64,000 bases of DNA, from contig CAZPRY010000008.1 of assembly GCA_964589175.1 (NCBI GenBank), positions 1 to 64,000 on the forward strand. The letters are read 5' to 3'. Position numbers and translations under genes: made by a program. Every line of letters starts with the position of its first letter. Position 1 is the stretch's first letter. This stretch comes from CAZPRY01 sp964589175. GTDB taxonomy: Bacteria; Fidelibacterota; UBA2242. The notes beneath the pieces are model-generated. The model made no database searches, was not told the origin of the DNA, and saw nothing but the letters and a program-made list of their open reading frames with translations. Of this stretch, positions 29,139-37,515 are shown piece after piece.

Positions 29139-30116
29139 TCAGGCAATATTACATAGAATTGCAGCAACGTTCACAACATCATCGACACTGCAACCGCGCG
29201 AAAGATCGTTCATGGGTTTTCGCAGGCCCTGGATGATCGGTCCGACAGCCTCACAACCGGCAATTCGCTGAACCAGTTTATAGCCGATGTTGCCCGCCCC
29301 GAGATCCGGGAAGATCAGCACATTGGCTCTGCCGGCCACCGGACTCCCCGGCGATTTTCTCTGGCCGACACTGGCGACGATGGCGGCATCGAGCTGCAAT
29401 TCGCCGTCCACCATCAAATCCGGTTTCCGTGCTTTAACGATTTGAGTCGCCTGGATGACTTTATCCGCGAGCGGATGTTTGGCGCTGCCTTTGGTTGAGA
29501 ACGAGAGCATCGCCACACGCGGTTCTTCATTGAGAATTCTGCGGTGGGTTTCGGCTGTCGCGATGGCGATATCCGCCAACTGCTGTGCGCTGGGTTCAGG
29601 CAAAACTGCGCAGTCGGCAAAGCTCCAGACGCGTTTTTCGTCGGGCGTAATCATCAGAATATCGCTGGAAACTGTCGGCGTATCCGGATTCGCACCGATG
29701 ATATGCAAGGCGGCTTTCATGACATCGCCGGTTGTCGTATCCGCACCGGAGAGGCAACCGTCGGCCAATCCCTTTTCGACCAGCATAGCCCCAAAAAAAG
29801 TGGGATTCGACATTAACTCGCGGGCTTTCTCGGGAGTCATGCCTTTATGCTTGCGCTTGTCGAAATAGGTCTGAACGAATTCTTCAAAGCGGTCATATTT
29901 TACCGGATTAACGATCTCCACTCCCGTCAGCAGAACGCCCAATTCCTTCGCAAGATTTTCAATTTTTCCCTTATCGCCGACCAAAATTGTCCGGGCGATC
30001 CCGTCGGCCTGTAAAATAGCGGCGGCCCGGATAATACGCTCATCATGCGATTCCGGCAATACGATGCATTTATTTTTTCTTTTAGCTTCGTTACGAATAT
30101 TCTCAAGCAGTTTCAT
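29139..30116 (-). CDS. pta: phosphate acetyltransferase
   Basis: Interconverts acetyl-CoA and acetyl phosphate; with acetate kinase it makes acetate and ATP. 325 residues, the short form without the DRTGG/AAA-like N-terminal domain. Motifs include IVLPESHDERIIRAAAILQ, LVEKGLADGCLSGADTT, MLSFSTKGSAKHP, DGELQLDAAIV, SPGSPVAGRANVLIFPDLGAGNIGYK. No ackA is in the window. The start overlaps the coaD stop (ATGA). Confidence 0.95.
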   Translation of the reverse strand: MKLLENIRNEAKRKNKCIVLPESHDERIIRAAAILQADGIARTILVGDKGKIENLAKELGVLLTGVEIVNPVKYDRFEEFVQTYFDKRKHKGMTPEKARELMSNPTFFGAMLVEKGLADGCLSGADTTTGDVMKAALHIIGANPDTPTVSSDILMITPDEKRVWSFADCAVLPEPSAQQLADIAIATAETHRRILNEEPRVAMLSFSTKGSAKHPLADKVIQATQIVKARKPDLMVDGELQLDAAIVASVGQRKSPGSPVAGRANVLIFPDLGAGNIGYKLVQRIAGCEAVGPIIQGLRKPMNDLSRGCSVDDVVNVAAILCNIA

Positions 30117-30604
30117 TTGGGGCTCCTGAATTTATTGATTAGTGCTTCTTTTACGTTTTCCGTGACAAATCCGTCCACATCGCCGCCAAATTTGGCGATC
30201 TCTCTGACTGTGCTGGAACTCAGATACGTATAATCCTCATGCGGCATTAAAAAGACCGTATCGATCTCATCACTCAGATGCCGGTTCATGAGCGCCATCT
30301 GAAATTCATAATCGAAATCCGAAATGGCACGCAGTCCCCGGATGATGACAGTGGCGCCCTTCTTGCGGGCAAATTCCACGACCAGGCCGTCAAAATTATC
30401 CACTTTTACGTTCGGATAATCCCGGATGCAGCCTTCGATCAGCTCGAGCCGTTCCTCATCGTTAAAGAGTGGATTTTTATGGAGATTCTTGGCCACAGCG
30501 ATGTAGACCATATCAAAGATGGATGAGGCGCGCTGCAAAATGTCGAGATGACCGTTTGTAATCGGGTCGAATGTCCCCGGGTAAACCGCGATTTTTTTTT
30601 GCAT
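30113..30604 (-). CDS. coaD: phosphopantetheine adenylyltransferase
   Basis: Penultimate step of CoA synthesis. 163 residues. The nucleotidyl-transferase motif YPGTFDPITNGHLD includes TxGH at the N-terminus; GLRAISDFDYEFQMA and the C-terminal SSSTVREIAKFGGD match CoaD. The ATG immediately follows the rsmD TAG, and the stop overlaps pta, a compact operon. The coaD/rsmD pairing is common in bacteria. Confidence 0.97.
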   Translation of the reverse strand: MQKKIAVYPGTFDPITNGHLDILQRASSIFDMVYIAVAKNLHKNPLFNDEERLELIEGCIRDYPNVKVDNFDGLVVEFARKKGATVIIRGLRAISDFDYEFQMALMNRHLSDEIDTVFLMPHEDYTYLSSSTVREIAKFGGDVDGFVTENVKEALINKFRSPK

Positions 30605-31129
30605 CTAGATCCTTATGAATGTTAGTTTTGTCTCGCCGATTATTCTCGTCCCGGATATCCGGTCGGAAATCTCTGCCGACACTGAAAAGTCTTTCCAGGT
30701 TTCGAGGACAAACAGGGTTTCTTTCGATAATTTCAGAACGTTCTGCAGCAGATCATCGATCCGGGGAAACCTGTACGGCGGATCGGCGAAGTAGACGTCT
30801 GCCCGGGGCGCTTGCTTCATGAAGTGCAAAACATCGCCCCGCACGATCTCAACCCGTTCGATCACTCCCAGTGATTCCACATTATTCCGGATAAGCTGGA
30901 GATGGCGCGCATCTTTCTCGACAAAAGTGCAAAATTCCGCGCCGCGCGACAGGGCTTCCAGTCCCAAATTACCGGTCCCGGCGAAGAGATCGACGACTGT
31001 CAAGCCGACGATATTGCCCAGCATGGCGAAAAGGGTTTCCTTAACGCGGTCCTGCGTCGGGCGAAGGTTGTGCGTCTGTTTGGATTGTATAATGCGACCT
31101 TTGTACAGACCGGAAATCACTCGAACCAT
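30605..31129 (-). CDS. rsmD: 16S rRNA (guanine966-N2)-methyltransferase
   Basis: Methylates G966 of 16S rRNA using S-adenosylmethionine. 174 residues, with the N-terminal VISGLYKGR, RPTQDRVKETLFAML, the SAM motif VVDLFAGTGNLGLEALSRG, and the catalytic DPPY motif (VYFADPPYRF). Adjacent to coaD as in many genomes; 1 base after the PilO-like gene. Confidence 0.95.
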   Translation of the reverse strand: MVRVISGLYKGRIIQSKQTHNLRPTQDRVKETLFAMLGNIVGLTVVDLFAGTGNLGLEALSRGAEFCTFVEKDARHLQLIRNNVESLGVIERVEIVRGDVLHFMKQAPRADVYFADPPYRFPRIDDLLQNVLKLSKETLFVLETWKDFSVSAEISDRISGTRIIGETKLTFIRI

Positions 31130-31130
31130 A

Positions 31131-32363
31131 TTATGATTTGCGGGGAAAAATCTCCGACTCCAAACTCAAACTCAGAATCGAATTGACCAGGTTTCGTCCC
31201 GAGTTATCGGATATGTAAATTTTATCGGCACCAAAGTTGATTTTGGTGTTTATCAGAGTTTCTAAAAAAGGAGCGATATGTTTGAATGACACTGAACCCG
31301 TGAGTTTTGATTTGTAGGGTTGATTCGCCTGCCCCTGGTAGATATTAAAACCGCTGTAGGTGACTTGATGCTGTTTGCCGATTCTTCCCAGTATCTGCCC
31401 GAGTGCAGTATCCGATTTATGCCGGAATCCCTTGGTACGCAGCGTAATCTTGCCGCTGGTTTTCAGAACTGCCATGACTTGGAACGGATTAGCCGGATTA
31501 GCCCCGGCGCGCTCGATATAAAAAATATCCGGCTTCAGGAAAAGACCGGTTTCGGATAAGTCCCTCTTCAGCGCCAGTCCGGCTTCCCGGGTGGCGATAT
31601 AGACGACAAACGTGATTCTATCGGCATTGCCTTCCAGGTACTGTAGCGAGGCGTTGGGCGGCAGTTTCTGAAAAATGCCAGCCGTTGCACTTAACAACAC
31701 ATTGCCCCGATTGATCAGGTCGATATAATAATCGCTGATCTCGTTGGGGTAAGCGATCGGTTCCAGGGCATTGACAGTCGAACTGGCAACGCCTTTTCCC
31801 ATCTCGGCTGCGCCCTTCATGACACCGGGTAATTGCTTGCCAACTTTCTGGGCCGTGTTTTTAACCTGTTTGGAGTGCTTCGGCAAAATACGATCCAGCT
31901 GTCCGGTGATTTTTTGAGCAATATTTTTTTGGTAGAAATTCTGTACATCCCGGACAGTCCATTCCCCCGTGTACCAGGTGTACCCTGCCGCGCAAAGGGC
32001 CACGAAAAATAGAAAGGCGATGAATCTGCGGGTCCGTCGGCGTTTGCGGACTTTTACCGGTTTTTCGAGTTCATCCGCGCGAGACTTCTTCTTGTCCTGC
32101 GGTGTAAATTCTTCCTCTTCGGCGGTTTCGATCATATCCAGATTTTGTTCCAGGGCATCGAAAACCGAAGCATCAATTTTTTTCTTTGCCGCCGATTTCT
32201 GCCGGGCCTGAATCAGGTCTTCGATCGACTGGTCGGATTTCTTCGCCCCGGGCTGAACGCGAGCCTGTACATCACTCTGCGGAGGCGGCAGGATTTCTTC
32301 AATAGGCAGGATCTTACCATCCGTTTTGATACCCTGATTGGCGGCCAGATTCAGTTTAATCAT
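31131..32363 (-). CDS. single-pass membrane protein with PilO-like periplasmic end
   Basis: 410 residues from the ATG at 32363, which overlaps the PilM-like stop as ATGA; the frame extends upstream but this coupled ATG is the natural start. The N-terminus MIKLNLAANQ resembles PilN openings. A Pro-rich, charged cytosolic segment (about 15-105) leads to one membrane helix (FIAFLFFVALCAAGYTWY, about 115-132), a helical linker, and an alpha-beta periplasmic domain ending with SKLTGSVSFKHIAPFLE and NFGADKIYIS. The order and the coupling to a PilM-like gene suggest a PilN/PilO-like inner-membrane component of a type IV pilus or type II secretion platform. No experimental family assignment can be made from this reading. 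Confidence 0.55.
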   Translation of the reverse strand: MIKLNLAANQGIKTDGKILPIEEILPPPQSDVQARVQPGAKKSDQSIEDLIQARQKSAAKKKIDASVFDALEQNLDMIETAEEEEFTPQDKKKSRADELEKPVKVRKRRRTRRFIAFLFFVALCAAGYTWYTGEWTVRDVQNFYQKNIAQKITGQLDRILPKHSKQVKNTAQKVGKQLPGVMKGAAEMGKGVASSTVNALEPIAYPNEISDYYIDLINRGNVLLSATAGIFQKLPPNASLQYLEGNADRITFVVYIATREAGLALKRDLSETGLFLKPDIFYIERAGANPANPFQVMAVLKTSGKITLRTKGFRHKSDTALGQILGRIGKQHQVTYSGFNIYQGQANQPYKSKLTGSVSFKHIAPFLETLINTKINFGADKIYISDNSGRNLVNSILSLSLESEIFPRKS

Positions 32364-33316
32364 TTCGCGCTCCCGGACATTCGGCGCAACATTAATCCCA
32401 TCACATCCATAAATTGACACATGGCACCGTCGCCGTCACCATCATCGAGATACAATTTCAGCGGCGTATGGGTCAAAAACGGCGTAGCCGGTTTCATATT
32501 CTCCAGTTCGTTCATCAGCACGATGTTGAAAAAATCCGAATCCACCTCATGGGAATAATAATACAGGTAATCCAGGCTCTCCAATTGGGTCGCCGATGAG
32601 TACTGAGCTTGATTCAATTCCTCAACGACCTTTTCGATGATGTCGTCGGGGGACGATCGTCGGCTGATAACGAATTCGGCGTTGTCCACGATCTCGAACT
32701 CGGCATAGGCCCGGAATTCGCCCGAATCGACCAGAACCAGGGAATGCTTCTGTTTGCCGACCTGCCAGACTCCCCAGGTTTTGTAGTTGGTCACCGGGTA
32801 CAATTTTTCGATGCAATTCATGGCACTGAACAGATTGATATCCAACAGTGAAATTCTAAAGCCTGAAGATCGGGCGGCTTTATGCATTATTTCCGCGAAT
32901 TTTTTAAATAAAGAGATTGTTACATAAACTGTCGATTCGATGGTCAAATCCGAAACCAGGTTGTAGTGCTGAATGATCCGGTCTTTATACAGGTCGCCAT
33001 AGCGTGTCCGCAACGTCCAGTTTAGCACCTCCAGTACTTCTGTCCGATCCAGGCCGACGTCGACATTCTGGAAAAGGATGTCCATCCATTCATCGGATAC
33101 GGAGAGCAGCAGCTCCGAATCGGGAACAATCAGGGATTCGCGAATCAGTCCAAAAAGCGCTTCCAGTTTGCCGGTCAGAGACGCCTGCCCCAGCTGGGAC
33201 GGTTCAAAAAGGAACGATAGAGCTCTTTTATCTACGAATTTAACCGAGTAATTGTTATCCTCCCTGATCATCTGACCGAAACGAAGAAACTGATCAGACA
33301 GACTCGCACAAATCAT
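32360..33316 (-). CDS. PilM-like (actin-fold) protein
   Basis: 318 residues, soluble. Layout resembles PilM/GspL-cytosolic domains: SVKFVDKRALSFLFEPSQLG at the start, LLLSVSDEWMDILFQNVDVG, FRISLLDINLFSAMNCIEKLYP, and HSLVLVDSGEFRAYAEFEI, the position of the actin-fold phosphate motif, here without a clear DxGxxxT. The absence of canonical ATPase motifs makes it a divergent member or a pseudo-ATPase. It overlaps the membrane protein downstream by 4 bases, as PilM and PilN genes do, and lies 42 bases after the small membrane protein gene. Confidence 0.5.
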   Translation of the reverse strand: MICASLSDQFLRFGQMIREDNNYSVKFVDKRALSFLFEPSQLGQASLTGKLEALFGLIRESLIVPDSELLLSVSDEWMDILFQNVDVGLDRTEVLEVLNWTLRTRYGDLYKDRIIQHYNLVSDLTIESTVYVTISLFKKFAEIMHKAARSSGFRISLLDINLFSAMNCIEKLYPVTNYKTWGVWQVGKQKHSLVLVDSGEFRAYAEFEIVDNAEFVISRRSSPDDIIEKVVEELNQAQYSSATQLESLDYLYYYSHEVDSDFFNIVLMNELENMKPATPFLTHTPLKLYLDDGDGDGAMCQFMDVMGLMLRRMSGSAK

Positions 33317-33358
33317 TCACCATCTCTTATTTTTCAGCAATTTATCGAAACAGCCGTA

Positions 33359-34153
33359 TTAGTTTCCCCAGCTTGGTTCGCCATTCTCAATGTACCCGTG
33401 AGACGTATCGCGAAACGCAAAGGCCAGATAGCGGCGCTCTTTGAATTCGCCCTTAAGCGGGTCCGATATCTTGATCCTGGCCGTATCCACCATAATGATA
33501 TATTCTTGCTTAATCAAGGGACTATAGGCAAAGGTCTTATCCAGATAATAAGGCCGATAATACGTGTTGGTTGAAACACGTGAACTGATCTCGGTTTCCA
33601 GTTGACCTCTGAATAGCGAATCTGAACTGACGTTCTCGATACGCGATGCGTTCACAAAAACTGTATCATGGGTAAACGTGCCGGGATTCCACATGACGAT
33701 TTTATAGGTGGTGTCGATAACGGTATCTCGTTTCTCATATTTGAGGGCAAAAGTGGTATCGAAATTCATGAAAAAGTTTTTGGTGACATTAAACTCAAAA
33801 ATGCCCTCTTCCAGTTTCAAAACCTGTTTCCCGTTGAAATTGCTATCGGCACGGGTACTATCACGCAGGGCGGAAACGATCTTCATCGCCAGAATGGGAT
33901 CCGTCTGATAGCTACCGCTCATTTTTTTGTATAAATCTTCTACGTGATTGAGAATAGTCATCCGATAGCGCCCGACATTTCGAACCGTCTCTTCTTCTTT
34001 CCAGATCTTCGCAGGTAGATAGATGACCAGAATAAGAATGATAAATAAGATACCGGCCACAACATTTAGGGTTTTTACCAAACCGGGTTTATATTCCGGA
34101 ATTTCCTCAATATTCTGTTCAAGGTCCTTCTCATTTAACTTCTCTTTACTCAA
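33359..34153 (-). CDS. membrane-anchored periplasmic protein, unknown
   Basis: 264 residues. A cytosolic acidic N-terminus (about 1-27), one membrane helix (LNVVAGILFIILILVIYLP, about 29-47), then a large extracytoplasmic beta-rich domain (EGIFEFNVTKNFFMNF, IMWNPGTFTHDTVFVNAS, YYLDKTFAYSPLIKQEYI). The start codon is TTG, with GAGG seven bases upstream, and overlaps the comEA-like gene by 8 bases. It sits between the comEA-like and pilM-like genes; an accessory role in the same envelope complex is plausible but not shown by any recognised domain. Confidence 0.55.
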   Translation of the reverse strand: MSKEKLNEKDLEQNIEEIPEYKPGLVKTLNVVAGILFIILILVIYLPAKIWKEEETVRNVGRYRMTILNHVEDLYKKMSGSYQTDPILAMKIVSALRDSTRADSNFNGKQVLKLEEGIFEFNVTKNFFMNFDTTFALKYEKRDTVIDTTYKIVMWNPGTFTHDTVFVNASRIENVSSDSLFRGQLETEISSRVSTNTYYRPYYLDKTFAYSPLIKQEYIIMVDTARIKISDPLKGEFKERRYLAFAFRDTSHGYIENGEPSWGN

Positions 34154-34577
34154 CTGTAACCTCGTTTTTAATTCGTTCTAATGTTTTCTCTCCGATCCCT
34201 TTGACCATGAGCAGGTCTTCGATCTTCCGAAATCCTTGGTTTTCCCTGCGGTAAGCTGCGATCCGTTCTGCGAACGCCGGCCCGATGCCCGGGAGCTGCG
34301 TTAATTCATCGATTGATGCCGTATTCAGGTTGATTTTGCGTGTTAAGGCCGGCTGCGAGGTAAGCGCTGTTTCCACCTTATTTTGTTCCGCCTGTTTGAG
34401 GTAGATTGAATCAACCCGTTCCGCCATCATCCGAAACCTTTCGGACTCCGCTTCGGTTTGGACGCTTTGATCCCGGTTTTTAGTCCGATCCCGGTAGATG
34501 TGAATCGCAGTTCCCAATATGAAAAAACCAACGAGAAATTGGATTACCAAAATCTCTTGACGCGTCAAATTTAGCAT
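34146..34577 (-). CDS. ComEA-like helix-hairpin-helix protein
   Basis: 143 residues. A short N-terminal membrane segment (about 8-24, LVIQFLVGFFILGTAIHIY), a charged linker, and a C-terminal ComEA-type helix-hairpin-helix pair: KINLNTASIDELTQLPGIGPAFAERIAAYR then IEDLLMVKGIGEKTLERIK, split across roughly residues 80-140. ComEA is a membrane-anchored DNA-binding receptor for DNA uptake, so a competence or type IV pilus link with the PilM-like genes downstream is possible. It follows dnaJ after 55 bases, with a promoter-like AT-rich stretch between them. Confidence 0.82.
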   Translation of the reverse strand: MLNLTRQEILVIQFLVGFFILGTAIHIYRDRTKNRDQSVQTEAESERFRMMAERVDSIYLKQAEQNKVETALTSQPALTRKINLNTASIDELTQLPGIGPAFAERIAAYRRENQGFRKIEDLLMVKGIGEKTLERIKNEVTVE

Positions 34578-34632
34578 TTTTCCACAAAATTAAAAAAACT
34601 ATATTTAAGATATATCAATTCTTGAGTAAATG

Positions 34633-35769
34633 CTACCTTATCTTGCTGTATCTCCTCTGTGGATTGCGATTTTTACCCTCCAATTCGCTCAGCTCGGAAT
34701 AGAGTTGTTTTTCCTTTCCACCGATGATCGTGGGGATATCGACCCGGATCCGGACGATCTGATCGCCCTTTCCAACACCGTGCAGATGCGGCAAACCTTT
34801 GTTTTTCAAGCGCAGCATTTTCCCCGGCTGAGTCCCGGGAGGGATGGATAGTTCGACCTTGGTGCTTAAGGTCGGTACTTCCACTTTCGTACCCAGTACG
34901 GCCTCTGTCGGCGAGATATGTAAATCCAGCAGGATATCGTTTTCATTGCGGATGAAATATTCATGTTCCTTCTCTTCGAAATAGACAATCAGGTTACCAT
35001 GCGAGCCTTTTCGAATGCCGGCGTTACCTTCTCCCCGAATAGTCATATAGTTGCCGGTAGTCACTCCCCCGGGGACATTGATTGTAACTTCCTTAACATT
35101 TTTAGTTCGGCCGTCGCCCGCACATTTCTGGCAGCGATGTTCCGCCACCGAACCCTCGCCATGACAGTTGGAGCATACCCGTACGTTGACCATCTGCCCG
35201 AACAGTGAGCGGGTCATCTCCCGTATCTCACCGCTGCCCTTACAGACGGGACAGGATGTTCTCGATGTGCCCGGTTTAGACCCGGAACCGGAACAGGCGT
35301 CGCATTCCTCCATGCGTTTAATCTTGACCTTTTTAGTCGCGCCGGAATCGATCTCCTCCAGACTTAAGGCCAGTTTGATCTTGAGATCGGTTCCCATCCG
35401 GGCTGAAGAAGCCCGCTGGCGGCTGTTTGAACCACCGAAAAAATCTTCGAAGCCGGAGAACCCGCCGCCGCCAAAAACATCTTTGAATATTTCAAACGGA
35501 TCGAAGCCGAAGCCGCTGAAACCGCCGTTGTTACCGTAACTGTTACCCTTTAAGCCCTCGTGACCATACTGATCGTAAATGGTTTTCTTCTGATCGTCGG
35601 TCAGCACGGCATAGGCTTCGGCAGCCTCTTTGAATTTGGATTCAGCCTCTTTATTCCCCGGATTTTTGTCCGGGTGATACTTCATCGCAATTTTCCGGTA
35701 CGCTTTTTTAAATTCGTCTTTCCCGGCGCCGCGCTCTACGCCCAATATTTCATAATAATCTCTTGCCAT
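34633..35769 (-). CDS. dnaJ: chaperone DnaJ
   Basis: Hsp40 co-chaperone that stimulates the ATPase of DnaK and delivers clients. 378 residues. The J domain (1-70) has the HPD motif in YHPDKNPGN, then a Gly/Phe-rich region (NSYGNNGGFSGFGFDPFE) and the Zn-binding region with four CxxCxGxG motifs (CDACSGSG, CPVCKGSG, CSNCHGEG, CQKCAGDG), and a C-terminal substrate domain. It follows grpE by one base. dnaK itself is not in the window. Confidence 0.97.
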   Translation of the reverse strand: MARDYYEILGVERGAGKDEFKKAYRKIAMKYHPDKNPGNKEAESKFKEAAEAYAVLTDDQKKTIYDQYGHEGLKGNSYGNNGGFSGFGFDPFEIFKDVFGGGGFSGFEDFFGGSNSRQRASSARMGTDLKIKLALSLEEIDSGATKKVKIKRMEECDACSGSGSKPGTSRTSCPVCKGSGEIREMTRSLFGQMVNVRVCSNCHGEGSVAEHRCQKCAGDGRTKNVKEVTINVPGGVTTGNYMTIRGEGNAGIRKGSHGNLIVYFEEKEHEYFIRNENDILLDLHISPTEAVLGTKVEVPTLSTKVELSIPPGTQPGKMLRLKNKGLPHLHGVGKGDQIVRIRVDIPTIIGGKEKQLYSELSELEGKNRNPQRRYSKIR

Positions 35770-35770
35770 T

Positions 35771-36343
35771 TTATTTGCTTACCACCACACGTGAATGTCG
35801 CAGAATGTGACGTTTATACCGGAACCCTTTTTCAAATTCTTCCACAACTTTTTCGGGCTCCATGCCCTCTACCTCACGGGTTAGCATGGCATGATGCAGG
35901 TCAGGATCAAACGGTTGGTTCAACGCTTCAATCGGTTGCACGGCCATGCTTTCAAGCACTTTCAGGAATTTCTTGTAGATTAATTCGAGGCCTTCGGAGA
36001 TGCTCTTCTCTCCGTTGTCGCTGTCTTTATGCTTGACGGCTCGTTCAAGGTCATCGAGGACAGGCAAGATATTTCTCAGGACCGTCTCGCCGGCGTACTC
36101 AATGATTTCGCCGATTTCCTTTTCACTTCGCTTACGGTAGTTATCGAATTCGGCGGCCAGACGAAGGAAACGATCGTTCATCTCGCTCAGGAGCTTTTCT
36201 TTCTGCTCAAGATCGTCCTTTAATTTTTGAATTTCCTTGATTTCGGTTGAATCGCCAACCGTTCTTTTTTTATGTGAACTCACTTTCCTCTGGGATTTCG
36301 TCTGCTCCGGATTTTGTTCCGAAGTCGGTTTATCTATGTTCAA
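35771..36343 (-). CDS. grpE: nucleotide exchange factor GrpE
   Basis: Releases ADP from DnaK. 190 residues. A long N-terminal coiled coil (about 35-85: EIQKLKDDLEQKEKLLSEMN, RFLRLAAEFDNYRKRSEKEI) precedes the beta-sandwich with PVLDDLERAVK and the terminal HAMLTREVEG, FEKGFRYKRHILRHSRVVV. The start codon is TTG with a GGAG upstream; no Met occurs until residue 56. Part of the hrcA-grpE-dnaJ operon. Confidence 0.95.
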   Translation of the reverse strand: MNIDKPTSEQNPEQTKSQRKVSSHKKRTVGDSTEIKEIQKLKDDLEQKEKLLSEMNDRFLRLAAEFDNYRKRSEKEIGEIIEYAGETVLRNILPVLDDLERAVKHKDSDNGEKSISEGLELIYKKFLKVLESMAVQPIEALNQPFDPDLHHAMLTREVEGMEPEKVVEEFEKGFRYKRHILRHSRVVVSK

Positions 36344-36344
36344 T

Positions 36345-37436
36345 TTATCCGTTTCTCCTCTGATAATTGTAAATCGATGTCACTGTATCTGCAATCGTAT
36401 TGACCAGTGTCACCGTTGTACGGTAGTTCATGCGCCGGGGGCCGAAAATCGCCACCAGCCCGGCCGAATCACCAATATGATAATTCTTGGTTACAATACT
36501 GCAATCAAAAAACACATCCTTCTCGTTCTCCGAACCAATCGTGATTACGATTCCCGGCTTCTGCCGGCGGTTCTCGCAGATGTGTGCAATTATGGTACCA
36601 CTTTCGATTGCAGCCACAATTTGACCGAGTTTTTCCATATCGGGAAAATCCGGTTTGGCGATTAGATTTAAGGTTCCTGCCAATTTGGCACCGCCGGGTT
36701 GTGTGAAATTAAAAATCTGCGGCGCGCGGGCCACCAGCGGCCGGATGATCTCATCCCCTGAAAAGTCAACAAAACGGGCTCGGATGGTATCGATAATTTC
36801 CGCCAGACGCAATCCGCAAAGACGCTCGTTCAGAATCGAATTGAGCAGGGGTACGCGATGCTCTTTAATTTCGGTCTCCATTTCCAGCAAAACAGTCCTG
36901 ACCAAACCCGATTTAATCTCCAGAACAACCAGTATTTTCTCGGATGTGAGCGGCACCATTTCGATCTTTTCGAGAATCCCGTGCGCGAAACTAGGTGCCA
37001 CCGAAACGCCCAGTTCCCGGGACAGTTCACCAAGCAGTTGCGCGGCTTTATCCATAATCCGCGTGATATCGATCGACGCCTCGAACAGTTCCTTCTCGAT
37101 CTTCGTACGCCAGGGCGGTTGGATCGAGGGCAGTTTCATCAGGCTGTCGACATAGCAGCGATATCCCTCGTCGGTGGGAATCCGGCCCGCCGAAGTGTGC
37201 GGTTGTTCGAGAAAACCTCTCTTTTCCAGGCTCGCAAGCGTGTTGCGGATCGTTGCCGGACTGCAGCCCGGGATATACTTTTCGTGAAGTTTCTGTGAAC
37301 TGACCGGATGCGCATAATGGATGTAATCCTGGATAACCGCCTTGAGGATCACTTTTTCGCGATCCGTCAGATTCGCAGCGCTGGATAGTATGTCTTTCAC
37401 ATTCGGAAATTTATCCGGCCCGACCTGCGAATCCAA
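36345..37436 (-). CDS. hrcA: heat-shock repressor HrcA
   Basis: Represses chaperone genes by binding CIRCE operators. About 363 residues with a winged-helix N-terminus (LTDREKVILKAVIQDYIHYAHPVSSQKLHEKYIPGCSPATIRNTLA, split across positions 22-67) and the DUF-like C-terminal regulatory domain (FVDFSGDEI, GSENEKDVFFDCSIVTKNY, GLVAIFGPRRMNYRTTVTLV). The apparent start is TTG. I looked for a CIRCE inverted repeat (TTAGCACTC-N9-GAGTGCTAA) upstream of hrcA and ftsE and saw none, so control here may differ. Confidence 0.94.
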   Translation of the reverse strand: MDSQVGPDKFPNVKDILSSAANLTDREKVILKAVIQDYIHYAHPVSSQKLHEKYIPGCSPATIRNTLASLEKRGFLEQPHTSAGRIPTDEGYRCYVDSLMKLPSIQPPWRTKIEKELFEASIDITRIMDKAAQLLGELSRELGVSVAPSFAHGILEKIEMVPLTSEKILVVLEIKSGLVRTVLLEMETEIKEHRVPLLNSILNERLCGLRLAEIIDTIRARFVDFSGDEIIRPLVARAPQIFNFTQPGGAKLAGTLNLIAKPDFPDMEKLGQIVAAIESGTIIAHICENRRQKPGIVITIGSENEKDVFFDCSIVTKNYHIGDSAGLVAIFGPRRMNYRTTVTLVNTIADTVTSIYNYQRRNG

Positions 37437-37515
37437 GTAAAATAAAGATCGATTCGGAAGGAGTGGAAATGCATATTACTGAGTTCTGCGACACTGCAAA
37501 AAGGAAGTGGGGATT

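Noticed and set aside
34585..34618. Perfect TAATTTTG (-7-like) with an upstream TTG on the minus strand before the comEA-like gene.
   Set aside because: Spacing of 23 bases is longer than the usual 19-21, and the -7 lies only 7 bases from the ATG, which would imply a leaderless mRNA; left as possible but not called.
37437..37515. CIRCE operator expected before the HrcA operon.
   Set aside because: No TTAGCACTC/GAGTGCTAA inverted repeat could be found upstream of hrcA or ftsE.
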